Shown: positions 1-7,371 of the stretch, piece by piece
How positions within the stretch are numbered: the stretch's first letter is position 1
Layout: every line of letters begins with the position of its first letter
Source of the DNA: CAZXCQ01 sp964639275
GTDB taxonomy: Bacteria > Desulfobacterota > DSM-4660 > Desulfatiglandales > Desulfatiglandaceae
Assembly: GCA_964639275.1 (NCBI GenBank)
Contig: CAZXCQ010000187.1
Location: 1-13,141 of the forward strand
Reading direction: 5' to 3'
DNA: 13,141 nt
The notes under the pieces: model-generated
Seen by the model: only the letters and a program-made list of their open reading frames with translations
Told to the model about the DNA's origin: nothing
The model's database searches: none
Position numbers and translations under genes: made by a program

Positions 1-70
1 ACCTTTCTCTCACCCTTCGGCTCAAAACTGTCGCTTCTCACTTGCCGCGACCTTCATCCAACAAAAGTCT
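1..70. other. Unassigned edge sequence downstream of tRNA-Val
   Basis: This short stretch follows the 3' CCA end of the tRNA-Val gene on the minus strand. I see no tRNA fold, no convincing open frame and no clear hairpin with a T-run, so I assign nothing to it. A terminator or a further gene may lie just outside the window. Confidence 0.4.
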
Positions 71-145
71 TGGTAGGCGGAACGGGATTTGAACCCGTGA
101 CCCCCGGCTTGTAAGGCCGATGCTCTCCCACTGAGCTACCCGCCT
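71..145 (-). tRNA. tRNA-Val (anticodon UAC)
   Basis: The minus strand folds as a complete 75-nt tRNA including an encoded CCA (complement of 71-73). The acceptor stem AGGCGGG pairs with TCCGCCT, with one G-U. The D arm begins TAGCTCAGTGGGAGAGC. The anticodon arm has loop CTTACAA, giving anticodon TAC (valine, GUA codons). The T arm is ACGGG-TTCAAAT-CCCGT. It lies 60 bases downstream of the lon stop codon and has its own promoter-like sequence just upstream, so it need not depend on lon transcription. Confidence 0.96.
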
Positions 146-161
146 GAGTTTAAGATGGAGA

Positions 162-190
162 TGCCTAACAGCTTTGGCCTACTTTGTCAA
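162..190 (-). promoter_or_regulatory. Promoter of tRNA-Val
   Basis: On the minus strand a perfect -35 box TTGACA (185-190) is followed after exactly 17 bases by TAGGCA (162-167), a weak -10. Transcription would start about 10 bases before the tRNA 5' end at 145. The site lies between the lon stop and the tRNA, where a tRNA promoter is expected. It is a reading of consensus sequences only. Confidence 0.6.
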
Positions 191-205
191 GACCATTTGG
201 CACGC

Positions 206-2674
206 TCAATGAGCCGTAACAGCGGTTTCAGGTGTCTTTTCTGGTTGGATGGTCTCACCGGGGGTAAACGGCTCCCACGCATCCAGCGGTGCAAACAGTT
301 CCTCGTCCTCTCTCAGGACAATGGCCTCCCGGAGGACTTCATCCATATGCTCAACAAGAGAGAGTTCAACCTTCTTGAGAATCTTCTTGGGAATTTCCTC
401 GATATCCTTTTTATTTTCAAATGGGATCAGGACCTTGCTCACGCCCCCCCGGTGGGCGGCCAGGATCTTTTCCTTGAGGCCCCCAATAGGAAGAATTCTT
501 CCCCTCAGGGTAATCTCACCGGTCATGGCTATATTGCTCTTTATAGGCCTCCTCGTGAGGGCGGAGACGATTGAGGTAGCAACCGTAATACCCGCCGAAG
601 GCCCGTCCTTGGGGATAGCCCCCTCCGGAATATGGATATGGATGTCGGTCTTTTCATAAAAGTTGTCAGGGAGCCTGAACTGCCTTCCCCTTGATCGTAC
701 ATAGCTCAGCGCGGCCTGGGCAGATTCCTGCATCACCTCTCCCAGTTTTCCTGTAAGTACCAGGTTCCCCTTCCCCGGCATGACCGTCGTCTCGGTTTGA
801 AGCAGCTCTCCACCCGCATCGGTCCACGCCAACCCGGTGGCCACCCCGATGCTATCCTTTTCCTCGGTGTGGCCATAACGATATTTTGGGACCCCGAGAT
901 ATTTGTGGATGGACTGGACCTTTACGGCTATCTGGGTATCTCTGCCCTTTCTTACCACTTCCTTGGCGACCTTGCGGCAGATAGAGGAAATCTCTCGCTC
1001 CAGATTCCTCACCCCCGCCTCCCGGGTGTAGGTCCTGATGATGGTCAGGATTGCATTGTCAGTAAAAGATACGTTCTCCGGTTTAAGACCATTTTGCCCT
1101 GCCTGTTTCCTGACGAGGAACTGCCGGGCGATATTTAGCTTTTCCAGCTCGGTATAACCGGGCAGCCTGATAATCTCCATCCTGTCCTGGAGGGCCGGGG
1201 GGATATTGTGGAGACTATTGGCAGTCGTGATAAAGAATATATCAGAGAGATCATAGTCCAGATCCAGGTAATGGTCATTAAAAGCAAAATTTTGCTCCGG
1301 GTCCAGGACCTCCAGCAGCGCTGCGGATGGATCGCCCCGAAAATCCGTGCTCATTTTGTCCACCTCATCCAGACAAAAGACTGGGTTGTTGGACTTTGCC
1401 TTCTTCAAGAACTGAATAATCTTCCCGGGCAGGGCGCCAATGTATGTCCTCCGGTGGCCTCTGATCTCGGCCTCATCTCTTACTCCCCCAAGCGAGAGCC
1501 GGACAAAATTTCGACCGGTCGCCCTTGCCACCGATTTGGCCAGCGATGTCTTACCCACCCCGGGGGGGCCCACCAGACAAAGAATAGGTCCCTTCACCTT
1601 TTTGGCCAGACGCTGGACAGCCAGATATTCCAGAATCCTCTCTTTCGGTTTCTCAAGGCCGTAATGGTCTTCTTCAAGGATTGTCTCGGCCTCTTCGATT
1701 TCCAGTTTGACCTTTGTCTTATCGTACCATGGAAGGCTGATAATCCAGTCGATATAGTTGCGTACCACGGCGGCCTCAGCCGACATGGGGGACATCATCT
1801 TGAGCTTGTTGAACTCCTGCTTCACCCGCACATGGGCTTCCTTGGACAGCTTTTTTCGCTTGATCTTTTTTTCCAGATCGTCGAGCTCTGCCTTAAAGTC
1901 GTCTTTGGTCCCCATCTCTTTGTGGATCGCGCGCATCTGCTCATTCAAATAGTAGTCCTTCTGGGTCTTTTCCATCTGTTTCTTGACCCGTTCTTTGATG
2001 CGCTGCTCAAGCCTCAGGATATCCACTTCGCTGTCAATCTTTGCATAGAGCTTCTCCAGGCGAAGGTTGAGGTCCTCAATCTCCAGGAGTTCCTGCTTCT
2101 CGCTGACCTTTAGGGCAAGATGCCCCCCGATGGTGTCGGCGAGACGGCCCGGATCCTCAATCGAGGTTACCGCACTGACAATTTCTGGCCCGATCTTGTT
2201 GTTTAGCTGGGCATATTCTGTAAAGCTCGAATTGATTGATCGCATCAATGCCCTGGTCTCAAGGTTTACCTCATAATGGGGTGAGACCTTTCTGACCTCG
2301 ACCATAAAAAAATCATGCTGGTCCACAAAATTCTCTATCTTGCCCCTCTCTTTCCCCTCGATCAGGGCCTTAACCGTTCCGTCGGGCAGCTTTAGGAGCT
2401 GCAGGACAACACCAATGGTGCCGACGGCATAGATATTTCGGGGTGCGGGGTCATCTATCTTCGCATCCTTTTGCGCCGACAGGAAGATCTTCTTCTGATG
2501 GGACATGGCATACTCAAGCGCCTTGATGGACTTGTCCCGGCCCACAAAGAGTGGCACAACCACGTAGGGGAAAACCACCACATCTCTAAGAGGAAGAAGG
2601 GGGTAGTAATATTTCTCCTGCTTCAGGGAATTGTCCGCACCCCTCCTGAGTGAATTAAGCATTTTTATATCCAT
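206..2674 (-). CDS. lon: ATP-dependent Lon protease (endopeptidase La)
   Basis: Cytoplasmic homo-oligomeric AAA+ serine protease that unfolds and degrades misfolded and short-lived regulatory proteins. The 822 residues follow the bacterial LonA plan. The N-terminal substrate-binding domain starts with PLLPLRDVVVFP (about 25-36) and runs to about 210. A helical, coiled-coil-like segment covers about 210-310. The AAA+ module has Walker A GPPGVGKT (369-376) and Walker B FCLDEVDK (433-440). The C-terminal protease domain has catalytic Ser693 in PKDGPSAG and Lys736 in GGLKEK, spaced 43 apart as in E. coli. The tail after about 790 is a short acidic/proline-rich extension. The start overlaps the last 20 bases of clpX. 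AGGT lies 5 bases before this ATG; a second in-frame ATG at 2660-2662 is possible but has a poorer ribosome site. It is the last gene of the tig-clpP-clpX-lon series. Confidence 0.97.
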   Translation of the reverse strand: MDIKMLNSLRRGADNSLKQEKYYYPLLPLRDVVVFPYVVVPLFVGRDKSIKALEYAMSHQKKIFLSAQKDAKIDDPAPRNIYAVGTIGVVLQLLKLPDGTVKALIEGKERGKIENFVDQHDFFMVEVRKVSPHYEVNLETRALMRSINSSFTEYAQLNNKIGPEIVSAVTSIEDPGRLADTIGGHLALKVSEKQELLEIEDLNLRLEKLYAKIDSEVDILRLEQRIKERVKKQMEKTQKDYYLNEQMRAIHKEMGTKDDFKAELDDLEKKIKRKKLSKEAHVRVKQEFNKLKMMSPMSAEAAVVRNYIDWIISLPWYDKTKVKLEIEEAETILEEDHYGLEKPKERILEYLAVQRLAKKVKGPILCLVGPPGVGKTSLAKSVARATGRNFVRLSLGGVRDEAEIRGHRRTYIGALPGKIIQFLKKAKSNNPVFCLDEVDKMSTDFRGDPSAALLEVLDPEQNFAFNDHYLDLDYDLSDIFFITTANSLHNIPPALQDRMEIIRLPGYTELEKLNIARQFLVRKQAGQNGLKPENVSFTDNAILTIIRTYTREAGVRNLEREISSICRKVAKEVVRKGRDTQIAVKVQSIHKYLGVPKYRYGHTEEKDSIGVATGLAWTDAGGELLQTETTVMPGKGNLVLTGKLGEVMQESAQAALSYVRSRGRQFRLPDNFYEKTDIHIHIPEGAIPKDGPSAGITVATSIVSALTRRPIKSNIAMTGEITLRGRILPIGGLKEKILAAHRGGVSKVLIPFENKKDIEEIPKKILKKVELSLVEHMDEVLREAIVLREDEELFAPLDAWEPFTPGETIQPEKTPETAVTAH

Positions 2675-3917
2675 ATTTTACCTGGTTTTCATAAAGAAAT
2701 AGGGGGAATTCCCCATTTGTTATGACCTCTTTGCCGATCACACATTCATGGATTGCCGGGTTGGACGGGATATCATACATGATGTCGAGCATGATGGACT
2801 CCAGAATCGCCCTCAGACCCCGTGCCCCGGATTTCCGCTCTACCGCGGCCTTGGCAACGGCAAGGAGCGCGTCGTCGGTAAATTTGAGTTCAACCCTTTC
2901 CAGCTCAAAGAGTTTTTTATACTGCTTGATAAGGGCATTCTTTGGTTCGGTCAGGATCCTCACAAGGGCATCCAGACTCAACTCGTCCAGGGTGGTGTGG
3001 ATGGGTATCCTTCCGATGAATTCAGGTATCATACCGAATTTGATGAGGTCTTCGGGCTGGACAAGGTTCATGATCTGGTTGACATTTTCCTCTCCCTTGC
3101 CCTTGATATCGGCTTCAAAACCGATCATCTTACTCCCGATTCGACGTCTGATTATCTCTTCCAGGCCATTAAAGGTGCCCCCACAGATAAAGAGGATGTT
3201 ACCGGTGTCCACCTTGACAAAATCCTGCTGCGGATGCTTTCTTCCCCCTTTGGGCGGCACGTTGGCCATGGTGCCCTCAATGATCTTCAAAAGCGCCTGC
3301 TGGACCCCCTCTCCCGATACGTCGCGGGTAATGGACGGGCTGTCCGATTTCCGCGCGATCTTATCGATCTCGTCGATATATACGATCCCCTTGGTTGCGG
3401 CCTCCACATCATAATCGGCCATCTGGACCAGATTAAGAATGATGTTTTCTACGTCTTCACCGACATATCCGGCCTCGGTGAGGGTGGTGGCATCAGCGAT
3501 CGTAAAGGGAGTCTTGAGAATCTTTGCCAGGGTCTGCGCCAGCAGGGTCTTTCCCGACCCGGTCGGCCCGATCAACAGGATATTGCTTTTCTGGATCTCA
3601 ACTCCCTCCATATCAATCTTGGTGTTGATCCTCTTATAGTGATTGTGAACGGCCACAGAAAGGGTCTTTTTGGCCTTGTCCTGCTCAACCACATACTGGT
3701 CCAGAATCTCTTTTATCTGAACGGGCTTTAGTAACGCATCACTCGCCTCCCCTTCGCCTTCCTGGCTGTATTCTTCGTCGATGATTTCGTTACATAACTG
3801 AATACACTCATCGCAAATATATACGGAAGGACCCGCAATGAGTTTTTTTACTTCATCCTGACTCTTGCCGCAGAAGGAACACAATAGATCATCACTAGAG
3901 TCATTATATTTGCCCAT
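2655..3917 (-). CDS. clpX: ClpX, ATP-dependent unfoldase of the ClpXP protease
   Basis: Hexameric AAA+ unfoldase that recognises tagged or native substrates, unfolds them and threads them into ClpP. At 420 residues it has the usual length. The N-terminal zinc-binding domain has Cys13, Cys16, Cys35 and Cys38. Walker A is GPTGSGKT (117-124), the substrate-gripping pore loop is GYVG (150-153), Walker B is IVYIDEIDK (178-186), the RKH loop is at 226-228, the ClpP-docking IGF tripeptide is at 265-267, and sensor 2 is GARGLR (364-369). All key elements are present. The start follows the clpP stop by 10 bases, with a strong AGAGGAGA site that begins inside that stop codon. Its own end overlaps lon by 20 bases. 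Translation is therefore probably coupled along the cluster. Confidence 0.98.
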   Translation of the reverse strand: MGKYNDSSDDLLCSFCGKSQDEVKKLIAGPSVYICDECIQLCNEIIDEEYSQEGEGEASDALLKPVQIKEILDQYVVEQDKAKKTLSVAVHNHYKRINTKIDMEGVEIQKSNILLIGPTGSGKTLLAQTLAKILKTPFTIADATTLTEAGYVGEDVENIILNLVQMADYDVEAATKGIVYIDEIDKIARKSDSPSITRDVSGEGVQQALLKIIEGTMANVPPKGGRKHPQQDFVKVDTGNILFICGGTFNGLEEIIRRRIGSKMIGFEADIKGKGEENVNQIMNLVQPEDLIKFGMIPEFIGRIPIHTTLDELSLDALVRILTEPKNALIKQYKKLFELERVELKFTDDALLAVAKAAVERKSGARGLRAILESIMLDIMYDIPSNPAIHECVIGKEVITNGEFPLFLYENQVKYGYKNA

Positions 3918-3927
3918 AATATCTCCT

Positions 3928-4533
3928 CTATTTTTTGGCCTTTGGTTCCTGCATCTCTCTCCGGGTTATGACCCTGTCAATAAGTCCATATTCCTTCGCC
4001 TCTTGAGCGGTCATAAAATAATCACGTTCCGTGTCTCTCTTTATCTTCTCAATATCCTTGCCCGTATGATTGGCCAGAATCATATTGAGCGTATCGCGGA
4101 TCTTCAATATCTCTCTGGCATGAATGTCTATATCTGTGGCCTGACCCTGGGCGCCGCCAAGGGGCTGATGAATCATGATCCTTGAGTTTGGGAGGGCATA
4201 TCGTTTGCCTTTGGCCCCAGATGCCAGGAGCAGTGCCCCCATGCTGGTGGCCTGTCCCATACAGATCGTGACCAGATCGGGTCTGATGTATTGCATGGTA
4301 TCATAAATGGCCAGTCCTGCGGTGACCGAGCCTCCAGGGGAATTGATGTAGACATTGATGTCTTTCTCCGGATCCTCAGACTCCAAAAAGAGCATCTGGG
4401 CGATAACGGTATTTGCGATACTATCGAGTACCTGTTCACCCATTATGATGATGCGATCCTTTAAGAGCCGCGAATAGATGTCATAGGCCCGTTCACCTCG
4501 GCTTGACTGTTCGATAACGATTGGTATTAGCAT
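3928..4533 (-). CDS. clpP: ClpP, proteolytic subunit of ClpXP
   Basis: Self-compartmentalised serine peptidase forming a double-heptamer chamber that degrades polypeptides fed in by ClpX. The 201 residues carry the full catalytic triad at canonical mature positions: Ser97 in GQATSMGA, His122 in MIHQPLGG, and Asp171. The oxyanion/substrate strand is INSPGGSV (63-70). The short N-terminus MLIPIVIEQSSRGERAYDIYSRLL matches the mature start of other ClpPs, so little or no propeptide is predicted. The ATG lies 6 bases after the tig stop. The nearest purine-rich site, GGAGAA, sits in the last codons of tig, 14 bases before the ATG, which is unusually far and points to translational coupling with tig. 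Confidence 0.98.
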   Translation of the reverse strand: MLIPIVIEQSSRGERAYDIYSRLLKDRIIIMGEQVLDSIANTVIAQMLFLESEDPEKDINVYINSPGGSVTAGLAIYDTMQYIRPDLVTICMGQATSMGALLLASGAKGKRYALPNSRIMIHQPLGGAQGQATDIDIHAREILKIRDTLNMILANHTGKDIEKIKRDTERDYFMTAQEAKEYGLIDRVITRREMQEPKAKK

Positions 4534-4539
4534 CGGGAC

Positions 4540-5871
4540 TTATTGTTCTCCTTCCTTCGGGGTCTCCTGATTCACCGATTTCTCATCTGTTTCCGTGATC
4601 ATAGCATGCTCAACCAGGTAATTCAATGTTTTTTGCTCCAGCAGGTCCTGTTTCAAAGAGGGCACAAGGCCTCTTGCCTCATAAAATTTTCTAATTGATT
4701 CAACGTCTTGCCCCAAATTTGAGGCGATTTCCTCAAACCCCTTTGTCAAATCCTCTTCATTGAGCTCGATTTCATCCTGTTTTGCTATCTGAGTCAATAC
4801 AAGCATCCTTTTGACACGTTTTTCTGAAGGGGACCTGAGATCCTCCTTGAGTTTCTCTGGAGAGAGACCCGTCTTTTCAAAGCTCGACCCGGCCCTTTCC
4901 AGTTCCTGTCTGAATCTCTCAAGGCCCTGGTCAATCTCGGAATCAACCAGGAGCTGGGGGAGTTCAAAATCAAGCCCCCCCGCGATCTTTTCAATCAGCC
5001 GATACTTTAGGTCTCTATCGATCCGGTTCTTCTCGTGGGCCGTGAGCCCCTTTCTGACATGCCCTTTCAGGCCATCCAGATCCTCAAAATCGGTTTTCAG
5101 GGTTTTTACAAACTCATCGTCGAGATCCGGGAGGACCATTTCTTTTATGTCTCCGATCCGGACCTTGAATTTCACATGTCTCCCGGCAAGTTTTGAATGG
5201 TAATAGGTATCTTCAAAATTCACCTCGATTTCAGCGTCGTCACCCTTTTTGAGACCAATAAGGGATTGCTCAAAGTCGGGGTGAAAATCATTGGACCCGA
5301 CCCTGACAAGAAAATTTGGGGACTTAACGCCCTCCAGGGGTTGATCCCCCTCATAGCCTTCATAGTCCAGAATCACATAATCATCCTGTTGAATCGCCCT
5401 CGCCTCTTCAACAGAGTGCATTTTTCCATGGGATTTCCTGATCTGCTCGAGCTCTCTGTTCACGTCTTCTTCCGTGACCAGACATTTCTCCTTTTCCACC
5501 TGAACCCCGAGGTAGTCCTTTACCTCGAACTCAGGGCGAACCTCCACCACCGCAGAATACTTGAAATCCTCCCCCTCTTTGAGGGTCTCTTTTTCCAGGA
5601 CAGGCGTCCCAAGGGGAAATGAATTGATCTCTTCGAAGGCCTTTGGGAGGGTTTCGGTTATCAGATCCCGGGTAACGTCCTCAACCACCTGTTTGCGAAA
5701 ACGTCCCTCCAGGATCCTCCTGGGGACCTTCCCGGGCCTGAAGCCGGGTATTTTTGCCTTCTTTCCCAGATCTCTATAGGCCTTGTCCAGTTTTCTATTG
5801 ACTTCTTCGGGTTCAATCTCAATAAACAGCTTTTTCTTTACGGGACTTATGTCCTCTAAATGCGCTTTCAT
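4540..5871 (-). CDS. tig: Trigger factor, ribosome-bound chaperone and prolyl isomerase
   Basis: Trigger factor docks at the polypeptide exit tunnel and shields nascent chains. I place the start at 5871 (443 residues): GAGG lies 6-7 bases upstream, and the product begins MKAHLEDISPVKKKL, aligning with the family N-terminus. The frame is open back to 5931 but those 20 extra residues look unrelated. With this start the ribosome-docking signature GFRPGKVP falls at 43-50, the same place as in E. coli. Domains in order are the ribosome-binding N domain (about 1-120), an FKBP-type prolyl isomerase domain (about 160-243, QQDDYVILDYEG onward) and a long helical C domain (about 245-420) that forms the chaperone cradle, then a charged tail. 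It is the first gene of the tig-clpP-clpX-lon cluster. Confidence 0.96.
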   Translation of the reverse strand: MKAHLEDISPVKKKLFIEIEPEEVNRKLDKAYRDLGKKAKIPGFRPGKVPRRILEGRFRKQVVEDVTRDLITETLPKAFEEINSFPLGTPVLEKETLKEGEDFKYSAVVEVRPEFEVKDYLGVQVEKEKCLVTEEDVNRELEQIRKSHGKMHSVEEARAIQQDDYVILDYEGYEGDQPLEGVKSPNFLVRVGSNDFHPDFEQSLIGLKKGDDAEIEVNFEDTYYHSKLAGRHVKFKVRIGDIKEMVLPDLDDEFVKTLKTDFEDLDGLKGHVRKGLTAHEKNRIDRDLKYRLIEKIAGGLDFELPQLLVDSEIDQGLERFRQELERAGSSFEKTGLSPEKLKEDLRSPSEKRVKRMLVLTQIAKQDEIELNEEDLTKGFEEIASNLGQDVESIRKFYEARGLVPSLKQDLLEQKTLNYLVEHAMITETDEKSVNQETPKEGEQ

Positions 5872-5965
5872 AATTGGCCTCAACAATTGGATCTGCCGGG
5901 GAAAAGGAGTACTCTTAACCGCACCTTTCACAGTCGGGAGAACGGTCCATCAGGAGCACATCAGA

Positions 5966-5975
5966 TCAGCGCTGA
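5966..5975. repeat. Perfect palindrome TCAGCGCTGA at the tig promoter
   Basis: TCAGCGCTGA reads the same on both strands and lies directly downstream of the candidate -10 box of tig, covering the predicted start of transcription. It could be a small operator or chance. It does not match the CIRCE element bound by HrcA. Confidence 0.4.
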
Positions 5976-5976
5976 A

Positions 5977-6004
5977 AAAGTAACAATGATTCCCTCAATT
6001 TCAA
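5977..6004 (-). promoter_or_regulatory. Candidate promoter of the tig-clpP-clpX-lon operon
   Basis: On the minus strand TTGAAA (5999-6004) is separated by 16 bases from TACTTT (5977-5982), which is preceded by TG one base upstream (extended -10). It lies between the tRNA-Leu terminator and tig, about 105 bases before the tig start, as expected for an operon promoter. The -35 part reads CTTGAAA, which also resembles the heat-shock sigma-32 -35 box, but no matching CCCCAT-type -10 is present, so I read it as a housekeeping promoter. A 10-base palindrome follows at once (5966-5975). Confidence 0.45.
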
Positions 6005-6069
6005 GGCAGTCCAGCAATTCCCCCCTTTAGACTTGGGGCCTTCAGAGAATCTCAAACGCCGGTTATTCA

Positions 6070-6093
6070 AAACCCCGCGATGGGGCGGGGTTT
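6070..6093 (-). terminator. Intrinsic terminator after tRNA-Leu
   Basis: A perfect 9-bp stem, AAACCCCGC paired with GCGGGGTTT, encloses a 6-base loop. On the minus strand it is followed by a short T-run (TTTTGAAT). It lies 40 bases downstream of the tRNA-Leu 3' end and separates that gene from the tig operon. Confidence 0.75.
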
Positions 6094-6132
6094 GGGATAT
6101 GCTTTCTGCCCAAAAGGCACCTGGCTCATATC

Positions 6133-6217
6133 TGGTGCGAGAGAGGGGAATCGAACCCCTACGGGAAACCCCACTGGATCCTAAGTCCAGCGCGTCTACC
6201 AGTTCCGCCACTCTCGC
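6133..6217 (-). tRNA. tRNA-Leu (anticodon UAG)
   Basis: The minus strand gives a complete 85-nt class II tRNA with encoded CCA (complement of 6133-6135). The acceptor stem GCGAGAG pairs with CTCTCGC. The D arm has TGGCGGAACTGGTAGACGC, typical of leucine tRNAs. The anticodon stem is CTGGA/TCCAG around loop CTTAGGA, giving TAG. A long variable arm (TGGGGTTTCCCGT) and the T arm AGGGG-TTCGATT-CCCCT follow. It sits between radC and tig with its own promoter and terminator. Confidence 0.97.
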
Positions 6218-6246
6218 ATCCGATTCAAAGACTCAACCTGATGTTA

Positions 6247-6275
6247 TAATTACCCGTTTTATAGAGGTATGTCAA
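6247..6275 (-). promoter_or_regulatory. Promoter of tRNA-Leu
   Basis: On the minus strand a perfect TTGACA (6270-6275) is followed after 17 bases by TAATTA (6247-6252). The predicted start is some 20-25 bases before the tRNA 5' end. The TGA stop codon of radC (6272-6274) lies within this -35 box, so the end of radC and the promoter share sequence. Confidence 0.65.
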
Positions 6276-7009
6276 GGCCCTGAGAGATCCGGCCTCTGTT
6301 CATAGGCATCCAGAAAGCCCTTTATTAGGCCTTGATCTGCAAAGCTGAAATAGGTGTTATGCCCGATTACGATGTGATCAAGGACCTGAACCCCCAGGAG
6401 TTTCCCCGCCCATACAAGGTCCCTTGTAAGCCTTCGGTCTTCTGCCGAAGGGGCCGGGTCGCCCGATGGGTGGTTGTGCGCAAACACAAGCGCCGCAGCC
6501 TTGTGTTCAAGTGCAATGGTCATGATTTCACGCGGATAGACCGCACTCCCCGTGAGGCTTCCTTGAAAGACATCCTGATCAAAAATCAGCTCATTTTTTC
6601 GATTTAGAAAAAGGACTTTGAAGACCTCTCTCTTTAGATCACGCATGGCATGGAACAAATAGTCAAAGACGGCGCGTGACGAACCAAAAAAGGCCCGTCC
6701 AGCCACCCTATCCCTCAGATATCTCCTGGCCACTTGGTGAACCAGCTTTAGGTAGAGTGCATTTTTTGGGCCAATTCCCTTTATCTCTGTCAGTTTCTCC
6801 ATGGGCGCTGCAAGTACCTGCGAGAGGCTGCCAAACCGCTTCAATGCCTCACGCGCCGGTACCTTTTGGTCGCCCCTGGGCGTACCGAGGGTAAGGAGAA
6901 ATTCCACCACCTCACCGTCTGAGAATCTCTCAAGGCCACCCTCAAGAAACCTTCGGCGCAATCTCTCCCGGTGGCCTTCACCCCTTTTTTGCCACTCCCC
7001 TTTATCCAT
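6272..7009 (-). CDS. radC: RadC family JAB/JAMM-domain protein
   Basis: Member of the RadC (DUF2466/MPN) family, historically called a DNA repair protein although its biochemical activity is not settled. The 245 residues have the family layout. A basic N-terminal helical UPF0758-type part includes a helix-hairpin-helix-like stretch TEIKGIGPKNALYLK (about 74-88). The C-terminal JAB domain carries the metal-binding signature HNHPSGDPAPSAED (178-191), with His178, His180, Ser188 and Asp191 in place, so the metalloprotease-like site looks intact. The ATG has GAGAGG about 11 bases upstream, a rather long spacing. The gene has its own upstream promoter and is followed directly by the tRNA-Leu promoter. 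No transposon or phage gene accompanies it here. Confidence 0.95.
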   Translation of the reverse strand: MDKGEWQKRGEGHRERLRRRFLEGGLERFSDGEVVEFLLTLGTPRGDQKVPAREALKRFGSLSQVLAAPMEKLTEIKGIGPKNALYLKLVHQVARRYLRDRVAGRAFFGSSRAVFDYLFHAMRDLKREVFKVLFLNRKNELIFDQDVFQGSLTGSAVYPREIMTIALEHKAAALVFAHNHPSGDPAPSAEDRRLTRDLVWAGKLLGVQVLDHIVIGHNTYFSFADQGLIKGFLDAYEQRPDLSGP

Positions 7010-7059
7010 TCGACCAAAAGCCTCTCGCCTGGGTCTTGCGATAACAACAGATCAAAGGA

Positions 7060-7087
7060 ATATTAGCAGACAGAGGACAAAAATCAA
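7060..7087 (-). promoter_or_regulatory. Promoter of radC
   Basis: On the minus strand TTGATT (7082-7087) is followed after 16 bases by TAATAT (7060-7065). TG lies one base before the -10, making an extended -10 (TGCTAATAT). The predicted transcript would have a leader of roughly 45 bases before the radC ATG. Confidence 0.6.
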
Positions 7088-7166
7088 GAAATGGTGTAAT
7101 AGTTCACCGGTAATAAAGCATTTGACAGGATAAAATAGGATAACAGGATAGTTGTTTTTTTTAAAC

Positions 7167-7182
7167 AAGGGTTGGTGCCCTT
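7167..7182. repeat. Small hairpin AAGGG-N6-CCCTT
   Basis: Five-base arms AAGGG and CCCTT enclose TTGGTG. Flanking TTTTAA and TTAAAA can extend the stem if two bases bulge on the left. Neither strand has a proper T-run after the stem, and both flanking genes point away from it, so it is not a convincing terminator. Confidence 0.4.
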
Positions 7183-7206
7183 TTAAAAGTCGGAAATGAC
7201 CCTTCT

Positions 7207-7236
7207 TTGTCATTGCGGCGAAAGCCGGAATGACAA
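7207..7236. repeat. REP-like palindrome (GTCATT...GCCGGAATGAC)
   Basis: Arms of 13 bases, TTGTCATTGCGGC and GCCGGAATGACAA, pair with one mismatch around a GAAA loop. The sequence resembles the short GTCATTCCGGC...GCCGGAATGAC inverted repeats scattered between genes in many proteobacterial and Desulfobacterota genomes. Only one copy is in this window, so dispersal in this genome cannot be shown here. Confidence 0.7.
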
Positions 7237-7331
7237 GGGTATGAAATCTAACCGAATAATGACCCGCAGGATTATTTATTATTTATTACGATGTTATTGC
7301 TCCGTTGAGACGGATGAAAAAACGAAAATTG

Positions 7332-7360
7332 TTGCCTTGACTGCTCATGGGTATCATAAT
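7332..7360 (+). promoter_or_regulatory. Candidate promoter of the SDR-lipoprotein unit
   Basis: TTGCCT (7332-7337) is followed after exactly 17 bases by CATAAT (7355-7360). The predicted start near 7367 is about 50 bases before the SDR start codon and just before an inverted repeat at 7372-7388. Confidence 0.5.
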
Positions 7361-7371
7361 CTCTGCAAGGC

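Noticed and set aside
1208..2113. A 301-codon plus-strand open frame opposite lon
   Set aside because: It is the antisense shadow of a well-conserved lon sequence and shows no domain of its own.
2748..3731. A 327-codon plus-strand open frame opposite clpX
   Set aside because: Its composition and position are those of an antisense shadow of clpX.
5872..5931. A 20-residue N-terminal extension of trigger factor
   Set aside because: The ATG at 5871 has a proper ribosome site and puts GFRPGKVP at the canonical position; the extension looks unrelated to the family.
5872..6069. Heat-shock control by CIRCE or a sigma-32 promoter before tig
   Set aside because: No TTAGCACTC-N9-GAGTGCTAA and no CCCCAT-type -10 at the right distance were found.
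5966..6211. An 81-codon minus-strand open frame
   Set aside because: It is mostly the tRNA-Leu sequence and its terminator, so it is not a protein gene.
6133..7009. A genomic island at tRNA-Leu, suggested by the RadC neighbour
   Set aside because: No integrase, no duplicated tRNA 3' end and no phage or plasmid genes are visible; radC is a common chromosomal gene.
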